A stretch of 64,000 bases of DNA from Pyropia yezoensis (taxonomy: Eukaryota > Rhodophyta > Bangiophyceae > Bangiales > Bangiaceae): assembly GCA_009829735.1 (NCBI GenBank), contig CM020619.1:20093816-20157815 (forward strand). Reading direction: 5' to 3'. Of this stretch, positions 1-10,680 are shown one piece after another; the first letter of the stretch is position 1; every line of letters starts with the position of its first letter. The notes beneath the pieces were generated by a model, which was given only the letters and a program-made list of their open reading frames with translations, searched no databases and was not told where the DNA came from. A program made the position numbers and the translations under genes.

Positions 1-2
1 TG

Positions 3-1871
3 GCCGAGTACGCGGCGGCGGGAGGGGGGGAGGGGGGCGCCTGGCGGGGAGGCGGGGGGGGGGTGGGCGGGGGGGCAGACGGCATGAGCCTCGCCGCGTT
101 GGCGCTTAAGGACCACCTACGACCGCCGCCGGCTGGCCGCGACTGGCAACGTGGCGGCGGCGGCGGCGGTGGCGGTGGTGGCGGCGGCGGCGGCGGGGGC
201 GGCGGTTGGGCGCCCCCCCCCCCCTGTCTGGCGGGGGAGGAGCTGGAGCGCCGCGTCGGCCACGCCCACGAGATGACCGTCCTCGCGGCGGTGGAGGAGG
301 CGGTGGGCGGTGCGGCGGGCGCGTCGATGAACGCCGTCCTGGCAGGCCTCATCGCCGAGTGGGCCGCCACCCGCTCCGGGGTGCTGTCGCTGGCCGCGAC
401 GGGCGCCGCGGGCGGGGGGGTGGTGGCCATCCGGGGGGCGGCGGCGGGGGGGCTGACTGCCGCCTCCCCCGCCCGTGCTGGCTCGGTGGGCGTGGGGGGC
501 GGGGGGTCCCCCGCGGGGGCGCCAAGCCCGTTCCGCACCCCTCGACGCCGGACCGACGGCGGGGGTGGCGGTGGTGGTGGTGAGGCGACCGGGGGGGGTG
601 CTGCGAGCGGGTGGGGGGCCCCCCTGGCGTCGGTCGGCGCGGGGCGGGGCGCCGCGGCCGACGGCGGGCGGGAGGGTGGGGTGGAGCTGGCCGCCGAGGC
701 GGCCATCCGCCGCACGCTCCGTGGCGGCCGCACGGCGGTGGCGACGGACCTTGCCGCCGCGGCCGCGGACGCGGGCATGCGCACTGTCTTTGCGGCCCTC
801 GCGGCGGTGACGGGGGAGGAGCCCTCCGCCGCCGCCGCCGCCGCTGCCGCCACCACCGGTGGGGGCTGCCGCCCGACCGCCCCGTCAGCCGCCGCAGCGG
901 CGGCCGCGGCGGCCGCAGCGGCGGCGGCGGCGGGGCCCGCGGCTGTCCGCGACGCGCGCATCGTGGCAGGCGGCCGCGCCTTCCTCGCCGCCCAGTTCCT
1001 GGACGCCAAGCTGCGGCGGGATATCGGCGCGGCGCCCGCGGCGGCGCGCCGCGGCGGCGCACCGGGTGTCCGCGCGGACGTGTGTGCGTATGTGCGGCTG
1101 GTGGTGGGTACCGCGTCGCCCGCGGTGATGTCAGCAGCAGCGGCGGATGGGGGCGGCGGCGGCGGCGGTGGCGTGGCTGCCCCGCCCCACCGGCCGCTGC
1201 CGCCGGCGCTGGCGGCGGGTCCGCTGGTGGACGGCGCCCTCCCCCTGTGGGCGGTCGTCTTTTACGCCCTCCGCGCGGGCGCGACGGCCGTCGCGGCCGA
1301 CGCGGTCGCCGACGCGGTGGGCGGCGCGGGCCTCGGCGCGGCGGGCCCCGCGGCGGGCCACTTTGTCGCCGCCCTCCGTGCGGCGGGCGGCCCCGGCAGC
1401 GGGGAGCTGGCGGCGCTCCTGGATGACTACGCGGCGGTGGTGGCACCGTCGGGGGACCCGTACATGCGCGCCGCCTGGGCGGTCGCGGCGCGGGTGGACG
1501 TGGTGGGCGGCGGCGGCGGCGGCGGCGCGCCGCCGACGCTGGCCCTCCCCGATGAGGACTATGCGCTGCTCTTTTATTCCGTCGAGGACTACCTGTGGAT
1601 GCGCCTGGCGTGCGTGCGGGTGGGCGGGGTGGACGCGGCAGTGGGCGCGGTGGCGGCGCCCGCGGCGCTGCGCCTCGACGCGGTGGCGGCCGAGATGGCC
1701 GCCGCCGGTGCGGCGCACTTTGACCCGCGCGGCGACGCGCCTGCCGCCTACGCGGCGGTGCTGGTGCTCGTCGGCTCCCTCCCGCCGGCGGTGGACCACC
1801 TGGCGGGCAGCGGCCGCACCCGCGACGCGGTGCACTTGGCGGTGGCGGGCGCCTACCACGGGCTCATCGAC

Positions 1872-1905
<34 letters not shown>

Positions 1906-2966
1906 TGGCGGGGGTTGGCGCCGCGGGCGCCGCCGCGCGGCCGCTGACGACCAGCGGCGGCTACGCGGGCCTCATGACGTCCTACGCGGCGGGGCTGCCG
2001 TCGCCCGCGTCGGCCGCCCTCTACCTGTGCACCATCCCAGACGCGGCGACGCGGACGGCCCGCCTGGCGGCGCTGCTGGCCTCCTCCCCCGCCGCCGCGG
2101 CGGCGCTGCTGGCCACCCCGGCGGCGGTCCGCGGCCGCGGCCGCGGCGGCGGTGGGGCGGGGGCCCCCCCGTCGACCGCCTCGTGCGCGCTGGCGGCGGT
2201 GGAGCCGCGCGGCGCCGCCGGCGTCGACGCGGTCGTTGCCGCGGCGGTGGCGGCCGCCGCCGCCCGCGGCGACGCGGCGGCGGCCGCGTCGCTGGCCGAG
2301 GCGGGCCCGACGCCCGCCGACGCCGGGGCGCACCACCTGGCGCGGCTGGCGGGGGTGGCCCTCCGGCGGGGGGCCCCCGGCCGCGCCGCCGCCACCGCCG
2401 CCGCCGCCGCCTACACCCGCCGGTGGCCGCCGTCTGCGCCGCCCCCGCGGGCGGCGGCGTCGTCCGTGGCGGTGGCCGCCCGGGCGTCCCGGTCGGTCGC
2501 GGCGCTGCTGTGCTGGGCCCGGGCGGTGGACGCGGCCGCGCCGGTGGGGGCGGGCGGCGGCGGGGACGTTGCCGCCGCGCTCGACGCGGTGTGGGCGGCG
2601 GGGGTGCTGCCGTTGGCGGTGGCCCCCGCGGGCGGCGGCGGGGCGGGGGGGGGGGGCGCCGACGGGGCCGCCGGTGGGGGGGGGGGCGGCGGCGGCGGCG
2701 GAGGGGGCGCCGGCGCCGACGCGGTGGCGGCCGCCGCCGAGCGGGTGCGCGTTGGCTGGTGGGCGCCCGAGCTGGTCTCCCGCCTCGGGGAGGTGCTCGT
2801 CGCGTGCGCGGGGTGGCTGGGCGAGTGGGGCGCCTCGGCGGGGGGGGGGCGCCGCCGCACCGCCCGCGACGCGGGGGCGACGCTGGGGCAGTTTGCGGCG
2901 CTGGCGGGGGTGGAGGGGGGGGGGGTGGCGGGCGCCTTCCTGTCCCTCGAGGTGCTCCTTGGGTGA
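3..2966 (+). CDS. NUP93: Nup93/Nic96-family nucleoporin, 5'-truncated by window edge
   Basis: Scaffold nucleoporin of the inner ring of the nuclear pore complex; in other eukaryotes it anchors Nup205/188, Nup155 and the Nup62 channel complex. The frame is already open at base 3, so the gene starts left of the window; 987 codons remain before the TGA at 2964-2966. Recognition rests on collinear motifs of the C-terminal alpha-solenoid: GDPYMRAAWAVAARVDV near residue 485 (animal Nup93 has a DPYKRA...GRCDV segment here), EDYLWMRLACV near 529 (EDYLWLKL in animals), a YAGLMTSYAAGLPSPASAA segment matching the helix around RLLMLYTRKF, and the terminus FLSLEVLLG (QMEVLMN in animals). The protein is swollen by Gly/Ala homopolymer insertions, so it exceeds the usual ~820-870 residues. 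No intron is needed in the visible part. Downstream it converges on the repeat-protein gene. Confidence 0.85.
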
Positions 2967-3694
2967 CAGGGACGCGGGGCTGTCGGGGCGGGTTGGGGGG
3001 GGGGAAGGGGTTGGCGTGCAGTCGGCGCCTCTGTGTTTGCCGCGTGTCCCGCCAAGACAAACGGGACGGAGCGTGTGGGGTGGGGGGTGGGCCGCCCAGC
3101 GCTGGCCTGGTGGCTGGCCTTGTGGCATTCTGCCGGGTGTGGACGGCGCGGGGGGGGGGGGGTGATGGTGGGTGGCGGGTGGGCGGCGCACGGGTGGCGG
3201 CGGGCTTGTGTGGCCCCCGCCGCCGCCGCCGTTGCGCTCGGCACCCATCATACATACATAGAGGGCGCGGCGGTCTCCCCCCCCGCGTTGGCCACACAAA
3301 AATCATCCCCGTCGACAGCTATCGCGTACGTGTGCGCCCCCTGCAGCCGCCTGGCAGCCGTGCGGTCCTCTCTCGACTCCCATGCTCTCCTTGCATCCTG
3401 TTGTGGGTGCGTGACGGGCCTCTCGAAGAGCCGTGCGCGCTCACCGCCGCAGCCTGTGGCGACCCTGCTTCTCCTGTATCCCTTCCCCGTCACGTCGTCT
3501 GTATGGTACGGTCCTGTACAGCACTGTGTGATTTTTACGGGAGGGCACAGGAGGGTGCATTGGCCGCGACGGCGCGCGGCAACCCGGCCGGCCAATCTAC
3601 TTTCAAGCCACAACCCCCTCCTTCCTCACGCACGACTCCTATATCCTACTGCACACGCGACACACGATCGCGGGTGGCAGGCTGCCGCCCCCCT

Positions 3695-3727
<33 letters not shown>

Positions 3728-3735
3728 AGCCCACC
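2967..3735. other. Convergent intergenic region with poly(C)30
   Basis: This 769-bp spacer separates the stop codons of two convergent genes. It holds a short CATA repeat at about 3248-3260 and an uninterrupted run of 30 C at 3696-3725, only 10 bases beyond the stop codon of the minus-strand gene; its transcript would therefore carry a G30 tract in the 3' UTR. I see no gene here. Confidence 0.6.
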
Positions 3736-5808
3736 TCAGTGCGAGCCCCCCGGCGCCAGCTTGCACGTTACCCGCGCCTGCTCCACCAGCAGCGTCGCGT
3801 ACAGGGCGCCGCCGGTAGCCTGCACCGCCACCGGCGCCGGGCGCCCACCGTCGGCGGTGGCGGCTATGTTCAGCTCCCCGAGCGTGCACCGCAGGCCATT
3901 CCACACCGCCACCACCGCGCCGCCCACCACCTCCACCGTCGCCCGGCCGAGGCCACACGTTGCCGGCGGGGGGGGAGGGACGCCGTGGCCCGACGGCTTC
4001 TCCGGCGCCGGCTCCCCGTGCGCAGGCGCGCCGTGAGCGGGCTCCCCATGCGGGGGCGCACCGTGAGCGGGCTCCTTCTTGTGCGCTGGCTCCCCGTGCG
4101 CCGGCTCCCCGTGCGCGGGCGCACCGTGAGCGGGCTCCTTCTTGTGCGCCGGCTCCCCGTGCGCCGGTGTGCCGTGCGCGGGCTCCTTCTTGTGCGCCGG
4201 CCCCCCGTGGGCGGGCGCACCGTGCGCCGGCTCCTTGTGCGCCGGCTCCCCGTGGGCGGGCGCGCCATGCGCCGGCTCCCCGTGCGCAGGCGCTCCGTGC
4301 GCCGGCTCCCCGTGGGCGGGCGTGCCGTGCGCTGGCTCCTTGTGCGCCGGCTCCCCGTGGGCAGGCGCGCCATGCGCCGGCTCCCCGTGGGCGGGCGCAC
4401 CGTGCGCCGGCTCCTTGTGCGCGGGCTCCCCGTGCGCGGGCGCGCCGTGAGCAGGCTCCTTGTGCGCCGGCTCCCCGTGGGCGGGCGCGCCATGCGCCGG
4501 CTCGCCGTGCGCAGGTGCGCCGTGCGCAGGCTCCCCGTGGGCGGGCGCGCCGTGCGCTGGCTCCTTGTTCGACGGCTCACCGTGGGCGGGCGTCCCATCG
4601 TGGCCCGGCATGGCCGCGGGCAGCGGCACAAACGGCGTCAGCTGCACCGGCGCGTGTGCCGGCGCCCTACGCGCGGGCGCCTCACCGTGGGCGGGCGTAC
4701 CGTGGGCAGGCGCCCCGTGAGCGGGCGCTTCGTGCTCAGGAGTGCCGTGGGCGGGCGCCTCGTGCGACGGCGCCCCGTGCGCGGGCGCCTCATGCGCCGG
4801 CGCGCCATGCGCGGGCGCCTCGTGCGATAGCGGCCCGTGGGCGGGTGCCTCACCATGGGCAGGCGTGCCGTGCGCAGGCGCACCGTGGGTAGGCGCCCCG
4901 TGAGCGGGCGCTTCGTGCTCAGGCGTGCCGTGGGCGGGCCCCTCGTGCGACGGCGCCCCGTGCGCGGGTGCCTCATACGCCGGCGCGCCGTGGCCGGGTG
5001 CCTCGTACGCCGGCGTGCCGTGGGCGGGCGCCTCGTGCGCCGGCACACCGTGCGCGGGCGCCTCACGGTGGGCGGGCGCTCCGTGAGCTGGCGCCTCATG
5101 CGCCGGAGCGCCTTGGGCGGGCGCGTCCTTGTGACCCGGCACCCCGTGGGCGGGCGCCCCGCCAGAGACTGGCATCCACGGCGCCGGCTCCCCGTGCGGC
5201 GGCGCACCGTGCGACGGCTCCCTGTGGGCGGGCGCCGCGTGGTGACCCGGCGCTCCGGTCGCCGGCTCCCCGTGTACCGGCGCCCCGTGGGCGGGCGCCG
5301 CCTCCCCGCCGTGGTCGGGCGCGGGCTCTCCACCATGGACAGGCACGGGCGCCGGCTCCCCGCCGTGGACAGGCGCCGGCTCTCCACCGTGGACGGGCGC
5401 CGGCTCTCCACCGTGGACAGGAGCGGGGTCCCTGCCGTCGGCCGGCGCGGGCTCTCCGCCGTGGACGGGCGCCGGCTCGCCGCCGTGGACCGGCGCCGGC
5501 TCCCCAGCATGAACGGGGGCCGGTTCCCCGCCGTGGACGGGCGCGGGCTCCCCGCCGTGTACGGGCGCGGGCTCTCCGCCGTGGACGGGCGCCGGCTCCC
5601 CGCCGTGGGCAGGCGCGGGCTCCCCACCATGGACAGGCGCCGGCGGCGCGTGCTCGGGCGCCCCCCCATGGACGGGGGGCACCCCGCCGGCGGGCGCGCC
5701 CGGCGGCGAACAGGGCGCCGCCGGCACAGGCACGTGCTGCACCACCGCCGCAGAGGCGGAGGAGGCCAGCGCCAGCGCCGCCACGACGGCCACGGTGGTG
5801 GTCTTCAT
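3736..5808 (-). CDS. Secreted His/Pro/Ala-rich tandem-repeat protein
   Basis: Predicted 690-residue extracellular protein. I chose the ATG at 5806-5808 because it opens a textbook signal peptide (MKTTTVAVVAALALASSASA); the frame is open 61 codons further upstream, but that stretch is Ser/Pro-rich and not signal-like. The mature protein is almost entirely a low-complexity repeat: first units of the type PAPVHGGE, then mixed AHGAPAHE/AHGTPAHE/APSHE units, then AHGEPAHGAP and AHKEP units. His falls every 3-5 residues, so metal or pH-dependent binding is conceivable but is inference. The last ~75 residues are non-repetitive (CGLGRATVEVV... and VTCKLAPGGSH) with three Cys, possibly a small anchoring domain. 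No homologue is recognised; a cell-wall or cuticle role is a guess. A poly(C)30 tract follows the stop. Confidence 0.7.
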   Translation of the reverse strand: MKTTTVAVVAALALASSASAAVVQHVPVPAAPCSPPGAPAGGVPPVHGGAPEHAPPAPVHGGEPAPAHGGEPAPVHGGEPAPVHGGEPAPVHGGEPAPVHAGEPAPVHGGEPAPVHGGEPAPADGRDPAPVHGGEPAPVHGGEPAPVHGGEPAPVPVHGGEPAPDHGGEAAPAHGAPVHGEPATGAPGHHAAPAHREPSHGAPPHGEPAPWMPVSGGAPAHGVPGHKDAPAQGAPAHEAPAHGAPAHREAPAHGVPAHEAPAHGTPAYEAPGHGAPAYEAPAHGAPSHEGPAHGTPEHEAPAHGAPTHGAPAHGTPAHGEAPAHGPLSHEAPAHGAPAHEAPAHGAPSHEAPAHGTPEHEAPAHGAPAHGTPAHGEAPARRAPAHAPVQLTPFVPLPAAMPGHDGTPAHGEPSNKEPAHGAPAHGEPAHGAPAHGEPAHGAPAHGEPAHKEPAHGAPAHGEPAHKEPAHGAPAHGEPAHGAPAHGEPAHKEPAHGTPAHGEPAHGAPAHGEPAHGAPAHGEPAHKEPAHGAPAHGGPAHKKEPAHGTPAHGEPAHKKEPAHGAPAHGEPAHGEPAHKKEPAHGAPPHGEPAHGAPAHGEPAPEKPSGHGVPPPPPATCGLGRATVEVVGGAVVAVWNGLRCTLGELNIAATADGGRPAPVAVQATGGALYATLLVEQARVTCKLAPGGSH

Positions 5809-8457
5809 CTTGGCGGCGTACCGGGCGCGAGGGGTGCGCGCGAAGGAGCTCGGAGGGGGGGGAGAGGAAGGAAGAGAGCAGCCGCTGGTGGGCGGGGGCG
5901 GCAACCTCGACGGCCGATGCCGGCTGGGGCAAACGGCGTCGGCTGGGGGGCGGAAGGCAGAGGAAAGGGAGCGGGCAGCCACGGAGAGCACTTTTGGGGG
6001 AGAGAGTGGGCGGGGAAGCTGGCTTTGTCGCTGCGGGACAGGCTGGTGGCGGCGGGTGCTGGGGAGTCTTGTACCCTACGGCGCGGCCGGCGGGTCGGCC
6101 GGCGGGTGCTGCCGACGCTGCCGCCGCCGCCGCCGCCGCCTTGCGTCCGCTGCCGCCCCGAGTCGGCGGCGTGGCCGGCCAGGCGCGCAGCAGCCAACGC
6201 GCACCCGGCGCGCGAGCGCGTGGCGGCAGAGGGGGAGGCGGCTGGCCACGGCGACGCGCCGTCCCCTCCCCCCCCCCCCCCCCGCCCCCCCCCCTGCCAC
6301 CCTCATTCTACACGAGGTGGGCCCGCCCGGCATACAAGTCGTCGCGGGGGGGTGTACGCGGCCGCGGCCGCGCGTCGAGGAGGCCGGCGGGGGAGGGGGG
6401 TATGGGTGCCCCAGGGGGGGGGGTACGCGTACCGTACACGGAGCCCAGCCCGATGCGTCCCTTGCGAGGGGTGACGCACCCGTCCTTCCCTGCCCCGACT
6501 GTCGGGCACCCCCCCCCCCCCTGTCGTCCCCTGCTCTCTCACCGCGACGCCGCCGACGCCGGGGCGTTTTGCGTAGCGGCGGCGGCCACCGCCGGCGTGA
6601 CGGCGGGCCCGATCATCGGCCCAGCATGGGAGGACGCTGAGCTGCACAACCGGCCGCCGCGGGAGCGTGGCAGAGCGGGTGAGGGGGGAGAGCGGGGGGG
6701 CGGGGTGGCGGGGGGACGGACGGAGGGAACGGCAGCCGCCAAGGGACACGCGCGGCCAACGACGCAACCACGATCGGGGCTCTTCCCTGAAGGGGGGGGG
6801 GGGGGGGATTGCCGACGCTCCTCGCCCCTAAGGGCGCCACCCCCGAAGGGCGGGCGCTGGTTGTGTGGCGGGTGTGGCGGCGCACGCGCGGGCCCCTGTT
6901 TGACCTCTCACGCCCCCCCCTCGCCCTTCCCCTTTGCCCAGCACCGCCTGGGGGCAACCAGTCCGGGGCGGGTGGCCCGATACCAGCCTGCACCCCCCCC
7001 CCCCTCCCCCCACAGACGGCGGCAGCCAGCCCCACCCCCGTCGCCTTCCCCGCCGGCGTGGCCACCAGCATCCCAATGCTGTGGGTGGCAGCGTGCCAAC
7101 GCTGTGGGGCGGCGCGCCAGCGCTACGGCGGGGGGAGTTACGCGCGCTGCCTACATTTCTATCTTCGACGAGCGCCCGCACCGACCGCAGCCGCCCTCCC
7201 TCTGACAGCCGCCAGCCCCGTCCCAGCCCCCCCCAAAAGAGGCCCGCCTGGCGGCATCCTCCGGCAGGTGACCATCCCGTCCTCCCCGTGTCCCGGCGAG
7301 CGCCGGCCTGCCCTGCCACTGCGCCTGCTGGCTCGCCTGCCGCCGCCCCCGGCTGTGGAAGACAGCACATCCTCTACGACAGCGCCGCGCGGCCGCCGCC
7401 GACGTGGCCTTGACGTTGACGTTGGCGGCGGGACACAGCCGCCCCCGTCAGTGGTGGGCAACCGGGGCAGGTCCCCTTCCCAAAGGGAACGCCCATCGTC
7501 GGCAGGATATGCTGTTTCACGGTGCAGCCTCGCGGGGTCTGCGGCGTACCGCAGTTGGTTGTTGTCATCGCCACAGTCCCTCCCGTCCGCCCCCCCCCCC
7601 CACCCCACCACCGCGTCGCGTCGGGCGGCAGACCCAGGCCATGGCCAGCCCACGACCCCACACGGATGCATGCCTGCACAGAAACACCGCCACCCCCGTG
7701 GGTGGAGACGGGGAGCGCACGGGGCGGCACCGACGACGGCGGCCGTCGTCCACCGGTTGGGTGTGTGGGTGTGAGCATCGGCGAGGATGTGGAGAAAAAC
7801 GCAGTATACCCCACGAGACAGACACGGGCGACCCGACATCCCGACGTGGGATGGCGAGTTCCAATGTCAAGTCTGCCGGGCCAAGAGCGCCCGGAACTCA
7901 GGTGCACGGCCGGGTGCTCTTATACGCCCCCCGCCGCACGCGTGTACGCAGCACGCTGCGGCGGGCGCACTCGGCACGCCCACAGACGCAAAATCAATCT
8001 CGCCCCGTCGCGTGGCACGAGAGTGTGGCTCAGTAGGTGCCCTTCCCCTGCCAGCGTATTCACAGTGGGGACACCAGGGCGGGGACGTGCGTGGCAGGCG
8101 GCACTGGGGGTGGAGGGGCGGGGGCAGGGGGAAGGGAGGGCGTCGTGAACTTCTGCGGCGCACCCCACACAGCAGCGCCGCCTCGCGGCGTGCAGACGCG
8201 TCAGGAGGTGTGCGGCAGGGACGGCGGGAGCGTAGGCTGCGGCTGGAAAAGCGGCGGGGCCTGGCAGGTCGCGACATTCCATCTTGGTACTTCTGAACTA
8301 TGTGCCTCACAGGTGGTGGTTCAACTAATTGAGCTGCACAGACTTGCGCAATCTCTATTCATTACGCAGAACTCTACCGACCGGATTCTACACGTGGACT
8401 GGGCTTGACCGGAGCGGCAGGGCCGGTTGCACGAGCCTTCCGATCTGCTCGTGCCGG
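5809..8457. other. GC-rich intergenic sequence, no recognisable gene
   Basis: Contains many C/G runs (for example 6265-6294) and several long open frames on both strands. None has a recognisable domain, and their composition mirrors the base composition. The first few hundred bases should hold the promoter of the minus-strand repeat-protein gene; no clear TATA element is seen. Confidence 0.5.
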
Positions 8458-8996
8458 CGCAGCACTGTTTATCGCCTGTCAAAAGTTTCTTGCTTTTTGG
8501 GGAAATTCTCGAGCAAAATCCTGCATAAAACCTGCATCGACCCCCCCTCACGGCATCATAGACACCGCTTTTACTCCCGTTTCTTGCTTTCTGCCCATGA
8601 CAGCTCGGGCGATTGGTGGTCGCCACCTCCCTTGGTATGACCGGAAGCGCTCGGGGCAGGAAAGCACTCTCGTGAAGCGCAAAGAAGCGACCGACCATCG
8701 CTACGCTTGGGAGCAATGTTTAAACAAACGCGATTAAAAATCGCGCAATCTCTCGCCCTGGTCAAGCAAAAACCTGCGCGACGACAGCTTTCGAGGGTCT
8801 GCAAGGAAAAATCTCTCCGCCTTGCTCGACATCTACAACGTGAATTCTGACCAATGGAACGCTCCGTCCAGCAAACAGCAGCGCCATCGCTGTTGTCATT
8901 GGCTGACAGAATACCGACAGCGGCCGTCGTGTCGGTCATCCTGGAGGAGATTTTTTGGCCTCAGCCCATCCCCTCGATCAGAAAAGCAAAGTTCTG
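8458..8996 (+). mobile_element. Non-autonomous inverted-repeat DNA element, copy 1 (right end missing)
   Basis: About 540 bp aligns throughout with 42906-43440, in the same orientation and with high identity (shared segments include CAGCTCGGGCGATTGGTGG and CTCTCGTGAAGCGCAAAGAA). It starts with a 24-base end, CGCAGCACTG...CCTGTCA (8458-8481), equivalent to the terminal inverted repeat of the complete copy at 42.9 kb. Homology stops at about 8996, where an unrelated 22-base inverted repeat begins, so the right end has been lost or replaced. It contains no coding region. Confidence 0.7.
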
Positions 8997-8997
8997 C

Positions 8998-9573
8998 CAA
9001 GTGCCCATGTGTGCGCCGCACCCCCATGTTGGCGCGCGTACCACACGCCAAGGCGGGGGACTCTCACTGCGCGGGCAACGGGCGCAGGGGGCTTCTTGCT
9101 GGTGCTGGATAGTGTCGCCGACGTGACCCCGTGCACCCCTCCAGTGGTGCGCGCACGTGGGGGGGCCCTCAAGGTTGCGCGCGAAGTGCGCGCGCAAAAC
9201 ACGCCCCTCCCGTGCTCCATTTGTCGAAAAAGCGACACCAAGAAGTGTGCTCGTTTTTTCGTTTCGTACAAGAGGCCGACAGTCAAATTGCACCAATAAC
9301 TGATCCGAACGGACGTCGCTGGACTCGACGCACGAAAATCTGCTTGCTGTGTGATACTACAGACACGCGTTTGCACGGGTCGTGCCGGTCGCAGAGGGTC
9401 ATCGCGGCAGGGACCCGATCGTTAAAAGGTCATGTTTTTTCATCGAGGTCTCATCGCGGCTCATCGCGTCCTTTCGAAATACCTCAAGGCCTGTGGATGA
9501 GGCCGCGTTTAGGGAGATGGCGGCCTCATTGCCGGTCGCAGAGGGTCATCGAGGCGCCCACATGGGCACTTGG
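8998..9573. repeat. Segment bounded by 22-bp inverted repeat
   Basis: GCCAAGTGCCCATGTGTGCGCC (8998-9019) recurs inverted at 9552-9573 with one mismatch. It lies exactly where homology of the 8.46-kb element ends. Inside, TGCCGGTCGCAGAGGGTCATCG occurs twice in direct orientation (9383-9404 and 9530-9551). This may be a small nested inverted-repeat element; no target duplication was identified. Confidence 0.45.
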
Positions 9574-10680
9574 CGCGCGCCCTGGCACTTGATGGAGGGC
9601 GCCCTCTCGGTCGCACGTGCATGGTCGTGCTCGATGTTTTGCTGGGTGTGCTGCTGGTGTTGTTTTGTCTTTGCGCGTGCTTCCGAGAGTGTGATCTGTC
9701 ACGCACACGTTGGGTGCGGCTGTCTACGCTGGACGAGGTCATGATCATATGCGTGGATTGCTACCGGGTGCGTCTCTTTGTGTACGCTTGCGCTCTTTAT
9801 TATTTTATGAGCTCTGCGTGTGTGTGTGTGACCTTGCTTGTGGTAGCCATCTTGGTGGGGTGTGATCCTTGGTGTCTCTTGGCCGTGCGTGATCGTTCTT
9901 TTTGTGTCGGTCTTGGCCATGTGCGGGGGATCCGTGTGTCATTCCTGAGTGCGTGTGAGGCGTCATCACGGCCATGATCTGGGCGTGCTGTTGCGTTGAT
10001 TTTGATGCTGTTGTTTTGGCGCATTAGGCTTCCACTCTTTGCGCAAGCGGGGCGGAGCATTTTACTGACCTGGTACGTTGTCCGGTGGGTTGTGCTCTTT
10101 TTTGGTACTTACGACGTCTGTGTTTCACTCTTGTGTGCTTGTAGCCGCCGCAGGCATGTTTGGTTGCTTTGATTGTCATCGTGGGTGTGAGCGATCACGC
10201 TCACGCTCTGGGCACACTGGCATGATCTTCGTCGTGTGCATTCTCGCCTGTTCTTTGATGTATTCTTCATGTACCGTATCTTGTCTTCTAATGCTTTGCA
10301 TTTCCGTGCTTGTAGCTGTCATCTGCGTGCTAGAGGGTAGGGTGGTGGGTACTGCGAGGGATGCTGGTAAACAGTAGCTCGACGTGCACCATGGAGCACC
10401 GCGGCAGCTACCCGCCGGCCACTGCGACGTCGAAGTCTCACAAGAAGTAGATTTTCAGCTGGCCTCGGCGGGAGATTCCGAGATTTTCCTGCATCGCGGC
10501 GATGGGGTGCCCCGTCGCGCGACGCGACCCCATCCTGGAAACCCATCCATCAACATCACGGACCCCCCACCACGGGGTCGGGAGGCCACATCGCGAGCAC
10601 GTCGTAAATGCATCGCGGCGGGCACGCGATGCAAAAACATGACCTTCTGACGATGACCTGCTGACGATATCAAGCCTTGG
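9574..10680. other. GT-rich, lower-GC region without recognisable gene
   Basis: Base composition shifts to T/G-rich on the plus strand, which produces hydrophobic open frames (for example 9570-9977) that look like by-products. AAGGTCATGTTTTTTCATCG near 9427 recurs inverted near 10625-10646 (GATGCAAAAACATGACCTT), suggesting decayed mobile DNA about 1.2 kb long. I see no conserved coding signature. Confidence 0.4.

Noticed and set aside
1131-3299. Long minus-strand open frame opposite Nup93
   Set aside because: Arg/Pro/Gly-rich shadow of a GC-rich gene; no domain, and the plus strand carries clear Nup93 motifs.
3739-4892. Plus-strand Arg-rich frames opposite the His/Pro repeat protein
   Set aside because: Periodic by-products of the repeat; the minus strand has the signal peptide.
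9570-9977. Hydrophobic 135-codon frame resembling a membrane protein
   Set aside because: Arises from T/G-rich composition; no homology, and the flanks look like mobile-element debris.
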